Shown in pieces: positions 8,036-16,252 of a stretch of 41,861 bases of DNA (positions within the stretch are counted from its first letter, which is position 1; each line of letters starts with the position of its first letter). The translations under genes were made by a program, and so were the position numbers. The DNA is from JBBITW01 sp037440525 (GTDB lineage: Bacteria; Desulfobacterota; BSN033; UBA1163). The notes under the pieces are model-generated. The model had not been told where the DNA came from and did no database searches. It saw only the letters and a program-made list of their open reading frames with translations. Location: assembly GCA_037440525.1 (NCBI GenBank), contig JBBITW010000005.1:1-41861 (forward strand), in the 5' to 3' direction.

Positions 8036-9208
8036 TCAGGATATACATATATTATTCGTATCATAATTGGGCCTCGGTAGCAAGGAGGTGACGATTTTAG
8101 CAGCCCTTCTGACTGCTCCAGGCTCTCCAAGACCTCGACGCACATCACGCATCTCATCGGTCATCTTTCTAAGAAGATTTGGGTCTTTTAAAATCCTAAG
8201 TGCCTCTTTAGCGATTTTCTCGGGATTGGCATTCCCCTGAATCAATTCAGGAGAGACCTCTTTCCCTGAAACCAGATTGACAAGTCCTATGTGATCAACA
8301 TGAATTAGTGCCCTCCCAATCAAATAAGAAAACCACGAGACCTTATAGATGATGATCATAGGCTTTTCAAGTATCGCTCCCTCAAGTGTGGCTGTACCTG
8401 AGGCTGTTATAATAAGGTCTGAAATATTCATCAGATCGTATGTAAAACCCTTAATCACCTTCACTGACAGAGGGGCGTTTTTCATCCATGGAGATAAGCT
8501 ACTCTCAGATATCCCAGGGGCAAGCGGGATAATAAATTGGAGATCGGGGATCTCATTTTGAAGTATACGGGCTGAACGGAGAAGAACGGGCATTAACCTT
8601 TTGATTTCATCAATTCGACTTCCTGGTAAAAGTCCGATCGTCTTGCTGCCTTTTTTAAGACCAAATATTTTCATGGCCTCTTCTTTTGAATATTTTGGTT
8701 TTACAATATCGAGCAGGGGATGACCCACCCATTCAACATCAACTCCTGCCCTTTCATACAAGGGGACTTCAAATGGGAAGAAGACAACCATTTTCTTTAC
8801 ACACTGCGCTATCGTCTTGATCCTTTTTGGTCTCCAGGCCCAAAGCTGTGGACTGATATAATAAAGCACGGAGATTCCTCTCCTATGGGCCATCCTGGCA
8901 ACTCGAAGGTTAAACTCGGGGAAATCGATTAAGATGACTAAATTGGGTTTCTCTCGGAGGATTGAATTTTTAACTTCTTTGAGGGCTCTTAATATTTCTT
9001 TCAGTTTAAAGATTGCCTCTGTTACCCCAACCACAGAGAGGGAATTCAAATGATAGAAGAGCCTCATACCTCTCTTCTTTAGGTTTTCTCCACCTATCCC
9101 GAAGAATTCAATTTCAGGATCGATTTCGTGAACAGCCTCCAAAAGATAAGAACCGTGGAGATCACCTGAGACTTCTCCAGCAACCAGCAAGATCTTATTT
9201 GATTTCAT
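8036..9208 (-). CDS. lpxB: Lipid-A-disaccharide synthase LpxB
   Basis: A 390-residue GT19-family glycosyltransferase. It condenses UDP-2,3-diacylglucosamine with lipid X to form the lipid A disaccharide at the inner face of the membrane. Recognisable stretches are VAGEVSGDLHG at the N-terminus, SPQLWAWRPKRI, LLPGSRIDEIKRLMP and TASGTATLEGAI. The length is normal. Its start lies 4 bp after the stop of the Gfo/Idh/MocA gene, so it is in the lpx operon. The stop codon lies 38 bp before family A copy 1. Confidence 0.96.
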   Translation of the reverse strand: MKSNKILLVAGEVSGDLHGSYLLEAVHEIDPEIEFFGIGGENLKKRGMRLFYHLNSLSVVGVTEAIFKLKEILRALKEVKNSILREKPNLVILIDFPEFNLRVARMAHRRGISVLYYISPQLWAWRPKRIKTIAQCVKKMVVFFPFEVPLYERAGVDVEWVGHPLLDIVKPKYSKEEAMKIFGLKKGSKTIGLLPGSRIDEIKRLMPVLLRSARILQNEIPDLQFIIPLAPGISESSLSPWMKNAPLSVKVIKGFTYDLMNISDLIITASGTATLEGAILEKPMIIIYKVSWFSYLIGRALIHVDHIGLVNLVSGKEVSPELIQGNANPEKIAKEALRILKDPNLLRKMTDEMRDVRRGLGEPGAVRRAAKIVTSLLPRPNYDTNNICIS

Positions 9209-9212
9209 CTCA

Positions 9213-10175
9213 TTAATTTTCTAAGGAATCTCTTTTTAGGTAATGGTCTTTGATCTTCTGATCAATTTGAAGAGCTACTTCTAAGGCCCTTTTCCCATCC
9301 TCTGCGGAGACCTTTACATTCTTTCGATCCCTAACACTCCTGAGAAAAGAGTGGATTTCGGCCATCAGAAGATCAACCTTCTTAACAGGGATCTCACCTA
9401 TGAGTTCATCCTTTTTCTCTTCTATTTCGTTTGTCCCCTTTTTTGAGTGGAAGGCCTTCTGAGAAAGATAATCTATAAAGAGGGTTTCGTTCAGTTGGGA
9501 GATCAGGGTTTTTCTAATCTTATTTTTTGATACCCTGCTGGCAGTTAAATTTGCCGTGCATCCATTCTCAAACTCAATTCTCGCATTGGCAACATCGAAA
9601 TTGCTTGTGATAACGGGAATACCTGTGGCGCTAAACCCCTTAACCTTTGATTTTACAAGATTTAATATGATATCGATATCGTGGATCATCATGTCCAGAA
9701 CAACACTCACATCTGTTTCTCTTCCAGAGAATGGACTTAATCGATGGGAGTCGATCAGGATTGGATCCTTTATCATCCCTTCAAGGGCTAAAAGGGCCCC
9801 ATTGAATCGTTCCAGGTGGCCAACCTGCAATATCAAGCCTTCCCTTTGGGCAAGCTGAATCAGTTCATCAGCCTCTTCAATTGTGCTTGATATAGGCTTT
9901 TCTAAGAGGACATCTATTCCGTTTAGAAGAAAATCCTTTGCGATTGTATAATGAGATGGTGTGGGTGTAACTATACTTACAGCTGAAACCTTATCAAGGA
10001 TATCAAGATGGCTTGAGAAGGCCTCTATATCATATCTTTTAGCGATATCATTTGCACGCAGAGGATTTATATCCACAACCCCGACCAAATCCACTTCCTC
10101 CATTCTGGAATATTTCTCTACATGGAACTGGCCAAAGTAACCAACACCTATAACGCCCACCTTGATCTTATCCAC
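9213..10175 (-). CDS. Gfo/Idh/MocA oxidoreductase (GnnA-like candidate)
   Basis: An NAD(P)-dependent sugar dehydrogenase of 320 residues. The N-terminal Rossmann domain starts VGVIGVGYFGQFHVEKYSRM. The family EKP motif is in LLEKPIS (near 92). A C-terminal alpha/beta domain follows. It directly abuts lpxA (stop and start adjacent) and lies 4 bp from lpxB, so it is part of the lipid A operon. In some bacteria a related enzyme, GnnA, oxidises UDP-GlcNAc at C3 so that GnnB can make the 3-amino sugar used for amide-linked lipid A. No GnnB-like aminotransferase is present here, so that assignment is an inference from position. Confidence 0.88.
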   Translation of the reverse strand: MDKIKVGVIGVGYFGQFHVEKYSRMEEVDLVGVVDINPLRANDIAKRYDIEAFSSHLDILDKVSAVSIVTPTPSHYTIAKDFLLNGIDVLLEKPISSTIEEADELIQLAQREGLILQVGHLERFNGALLALEGMIKDPILIDSHRLSPFSGRETDVSVVLDMMIHDIDIILNLVKSKVKGFSATGIPVITSNFDVANARIEFENGCTANLTASRVSKNKIRKTLISQLNETLFIDYLSQKAFHSKKGTNEIEEKKDELIGEIPVKKVDLLMAEIHSFLRSVRDRKNVKVSAEDGKRALEVALQIDQKIKDHYLKRDSLEN

Positions 10176-10949
10176 TTATCGACTTATCCCCCTCTTCGTA
10201 TGTTGAATGAAGTTTAGAAGATGCCGAACCTCATTTGTTTGAAATATATCATCCTCCATAACCTTTTTGATCGCCCTTTCAAGTGTCATGCCTGAACGGA
10301 ATATGATTCGGTATGCCTTTTTTAGAGCCCTAATGGTTTCTTCATTGAATTGGTGGCGTTTAAGACCAACAGTGTTTAGACCAAAAAGCTTTGCACGATT
10401 TCCCGCTGCCAGCATAAAGGGAGGAATATCCAGTGTTACACCTGTAAGGCCACTGATAAAGGCATGTGTGCCAATCCTGCAGAATTGATGAACTGCAGAA
10501 AGACCACCAATAATAGCATAATCCTCGATTAATATGTGGCCTGCGAGGGTTGCTCCATTGGCAAGGACAACCTGATTTCCAATCCGGCAGTCGTGAGCCA
10601 CATGGGAATAGGCCATAAAGAAATTATTATTTCCGATGATGGTTTTTCCCCCTCCCTTTGCAGTACCTCTGTGGAGGGTAACAAACTCCCTGATAATATT
10701 TTCATCCCCTATTGAGATGGATGTCTTTTCTCCTTTAAAGGCAAGGGCCTGCGGGATTTCGCCAATTGAAGCAAATTGGAATATCTGACATCTCTTACCA
10801 ATTTTTGTTCCCTCCCGAATCACCACATGGGGTCCGATAACAGTTCCATTACCAATGCAGACATCCCTTTCAATTACACAGTAGGGTCCAATTTCAACTC
10901 CCTCGCCAATATCAGCTTTTGGATCTACTATGGCTGTTTGATGGATCAT
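10176..10949 (-). CDS. lpxA: UDP-N-acetylglucosamine acyltransferase LpxA
   Basis: A left-handed beta-helix acyltransferase of 257 residues, close to the usual 260. It performs the first lipid A step, transferring a 3-hydroxyacyl chain from ACP to the 3-position of UDP-GlcNAc (or its 3-amino analogue). Hexapeptide repeats span about 1-185. The catalytic-His region reads AYSHVAHDCRIGN, and HQFCRIGTHAFISG follows, then a helical C-terminal domain. Its ATG overlaps the fabZ stop by 4 bp. Confidence 0.96.
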   Translation of the reverse strand: MIHQTAIVDPKADIGEGVEIGPYCVIERDVCIGNGTVIGPHVVIREGTKIGKRCQIFQFASIGEIPQALAFKGEKTSISIGDENIIREFVTLHRGTAKGGGKTIIGNNNFFMAYSHVAHDCRIGNQVVLANGATLAGHILIEDYAIIGGLSAVHQFCRIGTHAFISGLTGVTLDIPPFMLAAGNRAKLFGLNTVGLKRHQFNEETIRALKKAYRIIFRSGMTLERAIKKVMEDDIFQTNEVRHLLNFIQHTKRGISR

Positions 10950-11383
10950 TTCTCATCTCCCATCATTGCGAGGAGATCGGCTTCAGCAACCAGCTTCCCA
11001 TCAACAAAGGCCTTTCCACTAAATCCCCATATAGATTGCCTATGTCGTGTAACCTCCAATTCGAGGCGTAATTGATCTCCTGGGGTAACAGGTTTTCTGA
11101 AACGGACATTGTCCATTCCGAGGAAATAGACAGGCCTTTTCTGTTTCTCTTCTTCCATCGATTTAAAGGCAAGGACACCTGCTGCCTGAGCCATAGCCTC
11201 TACGATAAGAACCCCTGGCATGATGGGTCGACCTGGAAAATGGCCAGGAAAGAATGGTTCATTGTAAGTTACATTTTTTATTCCTATAATACGTTTACCA
11301 GGGTCTATCTCAATTATCCGGTCAACAAGAAGGAAGGGATAGGCATGAGGAAGAATTGATATTATTTCCTTTATATCTATCAT
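10946..11383 (-). CDS. fabZ: 3-hydroxyacyl-ACP dehydratase FabZ
   Basis: A 145-residue hot-dog-fold dehydratase of fatty acid synthesis. The motif LPHAYPFLLVDRI is followed by FFPGHFPGRPIMPGV, with the catalytic His in GHFPG and the catalytic Glu in VEAMAQ. It shares the 3-hydroxyacyl-ACP pool with LpxA and LpxD, which explains its classical position between lpxD and lpxA. It starts 3 bp after the lpxD stop and overlaps lpxA by 4 bp. Confidence 0.96.
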   Translation of the reverse strand: MIDIKEIISILPHAYPFLLVDRIIEIDPGKRIIGIKNVTYNEPFFPGHFPGRPIMPGVLIVEAMAQAAGVLAFKSMEEEKQKRPVYFLGMDNVRFRKPVTPGDQLRLELEVTRHRQSIWGFSGKAFVDGKLVAEADLLAMMGDEK

Positions 11384-11386
11384 CTT

Positions 11387-12433
11387 CTATTTCTCCTTTT
11401 CTTTCAAAGAGATGATCTCTTCTATCTTCCTTAAGCGTCTTTCCATCTGAATGAGGGCCTTTCTCATTTCTGGCACTTTTGGCAGTGTAATGGCCATTCT
11501 TAGGAAGTCGTGATGATTTATGGCAGGGGAGCCTGTATATTCACCATTGGCCTTCAAATCCTGGGCAACGCCTGATTGGGCCCCCACCCTAACATTATCG
11601 CCAATCTCAATATGATCCCTCAATCCTACCTGTCCTCCCAAGGTTACATTCTTCCCAACCTTTGTGGAACCAGCAATTCCAACCTGGGCCACAATGATCG
11701 AATCCTCTCCCACTTCAACATTATGGGCTACTACAACGAGATTATCTATCTTTACCCCACTGTGGATGATAGTTTTCCCCATGGTTGCACGATCAATTGT
11801 TGTATTGGCACCGATCTCTACATCATCTTCAATGATTACAACCCCTACCTGAGGTATCTTCACATTCTTTCTTCCATCCTTCACATATCCAAATCCATCA
11901 GCACCTATCACAGCGCCACTATGGATGATCACACGACTTCCAATCACTGTCTTGGGATAGATTGAAACATTTGGATAGAGGATAGAATCATCTCCAACAA
12001 CTGAATCCTCACCCAGATATACCCCGGGAAAGATGGATACCCGATCTCCAATAATGCATCCCTCCCCGATATAGGCGTATGGATATATGGAGATGTCCTT
12101 ACCTAACTTTGCGGTTTTACTAACCCAGGCATTAGGGTCAATTCCCATTGGCTTTCGGGTTTTTTGGGAGAAAAGAGTCAGGATTTTAACAAAGGCAAGA
12201 TAGGGATCTTTTACCCTTAGCAGAGGCTTATTTGCACTAATAATCTCTTTTGAGACAATCACAGAAGAGGCATTTGTCTCGTTAAGTTTTGAGAGATACC
12301 TCGAATTTGCAATGAAGGTTATCTCCCCCGGTTTTGCAATTTCAATTGGGGCAACTCCGGAGATTTCCGTATCTTCATCCCCAAAAACTTCTCCGTCTAC
12401 TAAAATGGCTAAATCTTTCAGTCTCTTTTTCAT
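11387..12433 (-). CDS. lpxD: UDP-3-O-acylglucosamine N-acyltransferase LpxD
   Basis: A 348-residue trimeric left-handed beta-helix enzyme that adds the second acyl chain in lipid A synthesis. The N-terminal uridine-binding domain (about 1-105) is followed by hexapeptide repeats (about 110-300). These include DNLVVVAHNVEVGEDS, which holds the catalytic His, and GADGFGYVKDG. A C-terminal helix with a coiled-coil character (MERRLRKIEEII) ends the protein. It lies 32 bp downstream of the ompH/skp-like gene. Confidence 0.96.
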   Translation of the reverse strand: MKKRLKDLAILVDGEVFGDEDTEISGVAPIEIAKPGEITFIANSRYLSKLNETNASSVIVSKEIISANKPLLRVKDPYLAFVKILTLFSQKTRKPMGIDPNAWVSKTAKLGKDISIYPYAYIGEGCIIGDRVSIFPGVYLGEDSVVGDDSILYPNVSIYPKTVIGSRVIIHSGAVIGADGFGYVKDGRKNVKIPQVGVVIIEDDVEIGANTTIDRATMGKTIIHSGVKIDNLVVVAHNVEVGEDSIIVAQVGIAGSTKVGKNVTLGGQVGLRDHIEIGDNVRVGAQSGVAQDLKANGEYTGSPAINHHDFLRMAITLPKVPEMRKALIQMERRLRKIEEIISLKEKEK

Positions 12434-12465
12434 TCTTTTTTAATGACTTGCGTCTTATTCTAATT

Positions 12466-12993
12466 TCACCTCTTTTGACTATCATAAAGTCTGATGACCT
12501 TATCAGTTAGATCGATTGACTTTGAGGCGAAAAGTACAATGGTCTCGTTCTTTTCCACAATAAGTGTGTATCCTTCTTCTGTTCCAACCTTTTGTATAAT
12601 CTTCTGAAGGCCGATGGAGATGGTCCTTTCAATCTCCATCCTTTTCTGATTCAATTCGTTCTGGTTATCCTCTACCCATCTCTGGAACTCCCGGCCCTTG
12701 GCTTGAAGCTCTTTCTCCTTTGTAGCCCTTGCCTCAGGGGTGAGCATTGGAGCCTGTTTCTCGATTGTGTCCTTCATTGTTTGTAGTTCCTTTTGCTTAT
12801 CTAAATAGAGACGTTGGAATTTCTCCAGCTCCTTGGCAATCGATTTCTTTGCCTCCTTTCCTGCATTACATTCATTCACAGCCTTCTGAATATCCACGTA
12901 GCCAATCTTTATCTCTGCAGATAAAACTGATTCAAGATAACCTCCCATGAGGATGACCATCCCGATAATGATAATTTTCTTTCTTAGGTTCAT
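12466..12993 (-). CDS. skp: OmpH/Skp-family periplasmic chaperone
   Basis: A 175-residue protein with an N-terminal signal peptide (about 1-26, cleavage probably after SVLSA). The charged coiled-coil domain is typical of OmpH/Skp and starts KIGYVDIQKAVNEC. Skp binds unfolded outer-membrane proteins in the periplasm and hands them to the BAM complex. Its position between bamA and lpxD is the classical one. A 164-bp gap with inverted repeats separates it from bamA. Confidence 0.92.
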   Translation of the reverse strand: MNLRKKIIIIGMVILMGGYLESVLSAEIKIGYVDIQKAVNECNAGKEAKKSIAKELEKFQRLYLDKQKELQTMKDTIEKQAPMLTPEARATKEKELQAKGREFQRWVEDNQNELNQKRMEIERTISIGLQKIIQKVGTEEGYTLIVEKNETIVLFASKSIDLTDKVIRLYDSQKR

Positions 12994-13047
12994 TTCCCTG
13001 CTCCTTAATAAAAAATTTGGTTCTTCTCCAATTTCATTTCCAAAAAG

Positions 13048-13082
13048 GATTCTCCGACAGAATCGGATCCGCCTCTGGCGGA
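13048..13082. repeat. Two small adjacent inverted repeats
   Basis: GATTCT/AGAATC (13048-13053 with 13059-13064) is followed by TCCGCC/GGCGGA (13068-13073 with 13077-13082). Both lie in the bamA-ompH gap and could form two short hairpins in the operon transcript. Confidence 0.5.
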
Positions 13083-13092
13083 AAGGATTTTA

Positions 13093-13159
13093 GGATTCAA
13101 GGGTTCAGGTATTTATTTTCTTCATCCTTTTTTTTCTTGAATCCTTGACCCCTTGAATC
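13093..13159 (-). repeat. Long-arm inverted repeat at the bamA 3' end
   Basis: Arms GGATTCAAGGGTTCAGG (13093-13109) and CCTTGACCCCTTGAATC (13143-13159) pair with two mismatches across a loop of about 33 bases. The second arm overlaps the bamA stop codon. There is an A-rich loop and no U-tract after the stem on the transcribed strand, so an intrinsic terminator is unlikely. An mRNA-stabilising or processing element is possible. Confidence 0.55.
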
Positions 13160-15437
13160 AATATACTGTTCCTGCCATGAAATCTATCACCTTACCCTTC
13201 TCTCCACGCCTTGGATTCAAGTTAAACCCTATATCTATATGGATTGGGCCAAAAGGGGAAAACCATCGTATCCCCACCCCGGCCCCTGTTCTAAGGGGAG
13301 TGATATCGCTTAATTTATCAAACCCCTTTCCTATATCCCAGAAGATAGCTCCTCTTAGTCCAATATCTCTGGCAAGGGGGAAGATTAATTCGGAGTTGAA
13401 TGCTATCATCTTCTCTGCACCAAGGGGTTCCTTGTTTTCATCAAATGGGCCTGCCATACCAAACTCGAAACCCCTTAATGTTTGTAACCCACCAACAAAG
13501 AATTTTTCGTATATAGGAGCCTTCCTTCCACTATAGGGTTCAATGAATCCTGCCTTTGCACGAAGGTTAAGAACAGTACTCAGGGGTAATGGGAAGAACC
13601 AGCTTGTATCTCCTGAGACCTTAACATAGTAGTTATCCCCGCCCAGCACTCCACCTGCATTCTGAATTGAGATACTGTGACGGGATCCACGGGTTGGATT
13701 GAAGTAATCGTCCCTCGTGTCCAAGGAAAAGGAAAGGGAGATTGCACTCGTGAGTTTTTTCCCAGCCTGTTCTTTAATGAATCGAGAGGCATCGTCCGCG
13801 ATATCTGAGACATCTATCTTTTCAAGCTTGTACATTGCATCAGCGCGTAGATTTTCCGTCAGCTCCTTCCCAAACCGAATATCTCCACCAGTAATCTTAT
13901 AAGAATAGGTATCGAAGTCCCTATTCTCATTATAGAGGTCAATTCCAGCAGCATATGGATATCCCATAAAATAAGGATCAGTAAAACCAAATCTTAGATC
14001 ACGTGTATCAGGGCCAAGCCTGAATTTTAAGACCCCACTATAACCCATACCGAAGAGATTACGATCTGATATAGATGCAGATCCCACTACCTTTTCGATA
14101 GAACTGTAACCAATTCCAAAACTGAGGGCCCCTGTTGGAGCCTCCTCCACTTTTATATCGAGATTTATCTTTTCATCCGTACTCCCCCGACTTGTGGTAA
14201 AATCTACCTCTTTGAAGAATCCTGTCCTCTTAAGCCTATCCCGGCTCTTATTCATCCCTGTAGCATTATAAAGCTCTCCTTCAGCAATCAAGAGCTCCCG
14301 TCGAATTACCTTGTCACGGGTCTTTGTGTTTCCAGAGATTTGAATCTTTTCATATGAGACCTGTTTCTTCTTTTCTATCTCAAAGGTAATATGCACAATA
14401 AGGTTTTTTGAATCTGTGTTTGTTAAAGGTGAGATATCTACATAGGCATAACCCTGGTTTGCAAACTTCTCTGTCAAGGCATTGATATCCCTTCTTATAG
14501 CAGAGTTGCTGTAAATATCATTTCTTTTAATCTTGATGGTTCTGAAGAGGTCCTCCTTAGTGGTCAGGATATCTCCTTTGAAATCGATATCTCCGAAGTG
14601 ATATTGGGGTCCCTCTTCGATCTCGATTTCTATTTTAATCCTTTTTGGGTCACCAAGGTCAATCTTGGGTTCCGAGATCTTCACATCAAGATAGCCATGA
14701 TCATAATAATAGGCAGTGAGGAGCTGAATATCATTTTTAAGGATGTCCTCATCAAGGATACCTGTCTTTGTGATGATAGAAAAGATGTTCCATTTTTTTG
14801 TCATCATTACCTTTCGTAGGTTGGAAGACTTGATATTTTTGTTTCCCTTGAAATTTATACTTTTTATTCTGCCCTTTGGACCTTCTGTGATATTAAACTT
14901 CACAATAGCCTCATTTGTCTCAAGATATTCAACACTATGTTCAACTTTAATTCCATAGTAGCCTTTTGAAAAATAGAGCTTACGAATCTGTTCAGCACTC
15001 TCTTTCACCTTTTCAAGATTCAAAATAGAACGGACCGAGATGGTAAGCTTCTCCTTTATATCATCAAGTTTCACCTTCTCATTTCCTGTTACTAAAACCT
15101 CCTTGATTGATGGCCTTTCTAAGACAATAAATATCACCTCCTTGCCCTTTGGGGTAGATTTTATATCCACCTGGATATCTGAAAAATATCCCAGGGCAAA
15201 GATGGCCTTAAGATCTTCGCGCACACGCTCAATTGAGAATGGAGTGCCCTCTCTGCTCTTTATCGCATTTCTTATAACACCTTCTTCTATCTTTACATTT
15301 CCTATGACAGTGATTTTATCTATGACTTCCTCTTCTCCTGAAGATATTCCGGAAAGAATGAATATAAAGAGAAATATAAAAAGGTTTCTCAGAAAAGCTC
15401 TAATACCCCTTGTGATCACTTGATGAAAATGGTTCAT
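13158..15437 (-). CDS. bamA: Outer membrane protein assembly factor BamA
   Basis: A 759-residue Omp85-family protein, the core of the BAM machine that inserts beta-barrel proteins into the outer membrane. It has a signal peptide (about 1-33), five POTRA domains (about 38-380, starting IDKITVIGNVKIEEG) and a C-terminal barrel. The barrel includes the FRLGPDTRDLRFGFTDPYF region and the lid-loop-like VGGLQTLRGFE (VRGF-type motif). The C-terminus ends in an aromatic residue, as expected. The operon context with lolD, skp and lpx genes is classical. A plausible own promoter lies just upstream. Confidence 0.96.
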   Translation of the reverse strand: MNHFHQVITRGIRAFLRNLFIFLFIFILSGISSGEEEVIDKITVIGNVKIEEGVIRNAIKSREGTPFSIERVREDLKAIFALGYFSDIQVDIKSTPKGKEVIFIVLERPSIKEVLVTGNEKVKLDDIKEKLTISVRSILNLEKVKESAEQIRKLYFSKGYYGIKVEHSVEYLETNEAIVKFNITEGPKGRIKSINFKGNKNIKSSNLRKVMMTKKWNIFSIITKTGILDEDILKNDIQLLTAYYYDHGYLDVKISEPKIDLGDPKRIKIEIEIEEGPQYHFGDIDFKGDILTTKEDLFRTIKIKRNDIYSNSAIRRDINALTEKFANQGYAYVDISPLTNTDSKNLIVHITFEIEKKKQVSYEKIQISGNTKTRDKVIRRELLIAEGELYNATGMNKSRDRLKRTGFFKEVDFTTSRGSTDEKINLDIKVEEAPTGALSFGIGYSSIEKVVGSASISDRNLFGMGYSGVLKFRLGPDTRDLRFGFTDPYFMGYPYAAGIDLYNENRDFDTYSYKITGGDIRFGKELTENLRADAMYKLEKIDVSDIADDASRFIKEQAGKKLTSAISLSFSLDTRDDYFNPTRGSRHSISIQNAGGVLGGDNYYVKVSGDTSWFFPLPLSTVLNLRAKAGFIEPYSGRKAPIYEKFFVGGLQTLRGFEFGMAGPFDENKEPLGAEKMIAFNSELIFPLARDIGLRGAIFWDIGKGFDKLSDITPLRTGAGVGIRWFSPFGPIHIDIGFNLNPRRGEKGKVIDFMAGTVY

Positions 15438-15491
15438 ATTAGTTGCCCTTATCAGGAAATGTTAATATAAAAGGTTATCTTAAATTTAAAT

Positions 15492-15520
15492 TTCATAACA
15501 AATCCTCAACGTTTTGTAAA
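15492..15520 (-). promoter_or_regulatory. Candidate sigma-70 promoter for bamA
   Basis: On the minus strand, -35 TTTACA (15515-15520) and -10 TATGAA (15492-15497) are separated by exactly 17 bp. They lie in the 116-bp gap between lolD and bamA. This would allow bamA-skp-lpx transcription independent of lysS-lol. Confidence 0.4.
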
Positions 15521-15553
15521 GTTAGCTTAAATCATTTTAATACCATGCCATTT

Positions 15554-16252
15554 TTACCCATATTTTGGTTCATGATTAGACTCTATTGCTTTCCCTTCTA
15601 CCAGTTGGATCTGGCGGGGCAATCGTGAGGCAAGTCTTAAATTGTGTGTTACCATTATGAGGGTTATACCCTTCAGTTGATTTAGTTCCTGCAGTAGCTC
15701 AAATATTGACTCACCGGTCTTTTGATCCAGGTTTCCAGTTGGTTCGTCAGCCAAAAGGATCTTAGGTTCCAAAACCAGGGCCCTTGCCACAGCAACCCTC
15801 TGCTGTTCTCCACCCGAAAGTTCACCTGGTTTATGGGAGAGACGTTCTTTAAGTCCAACCAGATGAAGAATGACCTCAGCTCTGTATATGGCCTCCTTTT
15901 TGGAAAGACCCTGGATGAGACATGGCATCATTGTGTTTTCCAGTGCATTGAATTCAGGTAAAAGATGATGAAATTGAAAGACAAATCCGATCTCACGATT
16001 CCTGAAGCTGGCCAGTTCATCCTCATCCATTTTGAATATATCCTTTCCTTCAAAAAGGACCTTTCCCGAAGTTGGTCGGTCTATGGTTCCTAAGATGTGA
16101 AGCAGGGTTGTTTTACCCACCCCAGAAGCCCCTACAATGGCTACCTTTTCTCCCTGATAAAACGTGAGATCAATACCTCTTAGCACATTCACCCTTTTTT
16201 CGCCGTTTCCAAAAGATTTGAATAGATTTTCAACTCGGATCAATTCTTTCAA
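15554..16252 (-). CDS. lolD: Lipoprotein-releasing ABC ATPase LolD
   Basis: A 232-residue ATPase of the LolD/MacB type. Walker A is GASGVGKTT, the signature is LSGGEQQRVAVARAL, and Walker B is ILLADEPTGNLD, the last being typical of this subfamily. It powers extraction of lipoproteins from the inner membrane. Its permease partner is the LolC/E-type gene two positions upstream. The intervening cNBD gene overlaps the lolD start by 4 bp (ATGA). Confidence 0.92.
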   Translation of the reverse strand: MKELIRVENLFKSFGNGEKRVNVLRGIDLTFYQGEKVAIVGASGVGKTTLLHILGTIDRPTSGKVLFEGKDIFKMDEDELASFRNREIGFVFQFHHLLPEFNALENTMMPCLIQGLSKKEAIYRAEVILHLVGLKERLSHKPGELSGGEQQRVAVARALVLEPKILLADEPTGNLDQKTGESIFELLQELNQLKGITLIMVTHNLRLASRLPRQIQLVEGKAIESNHEPKYG

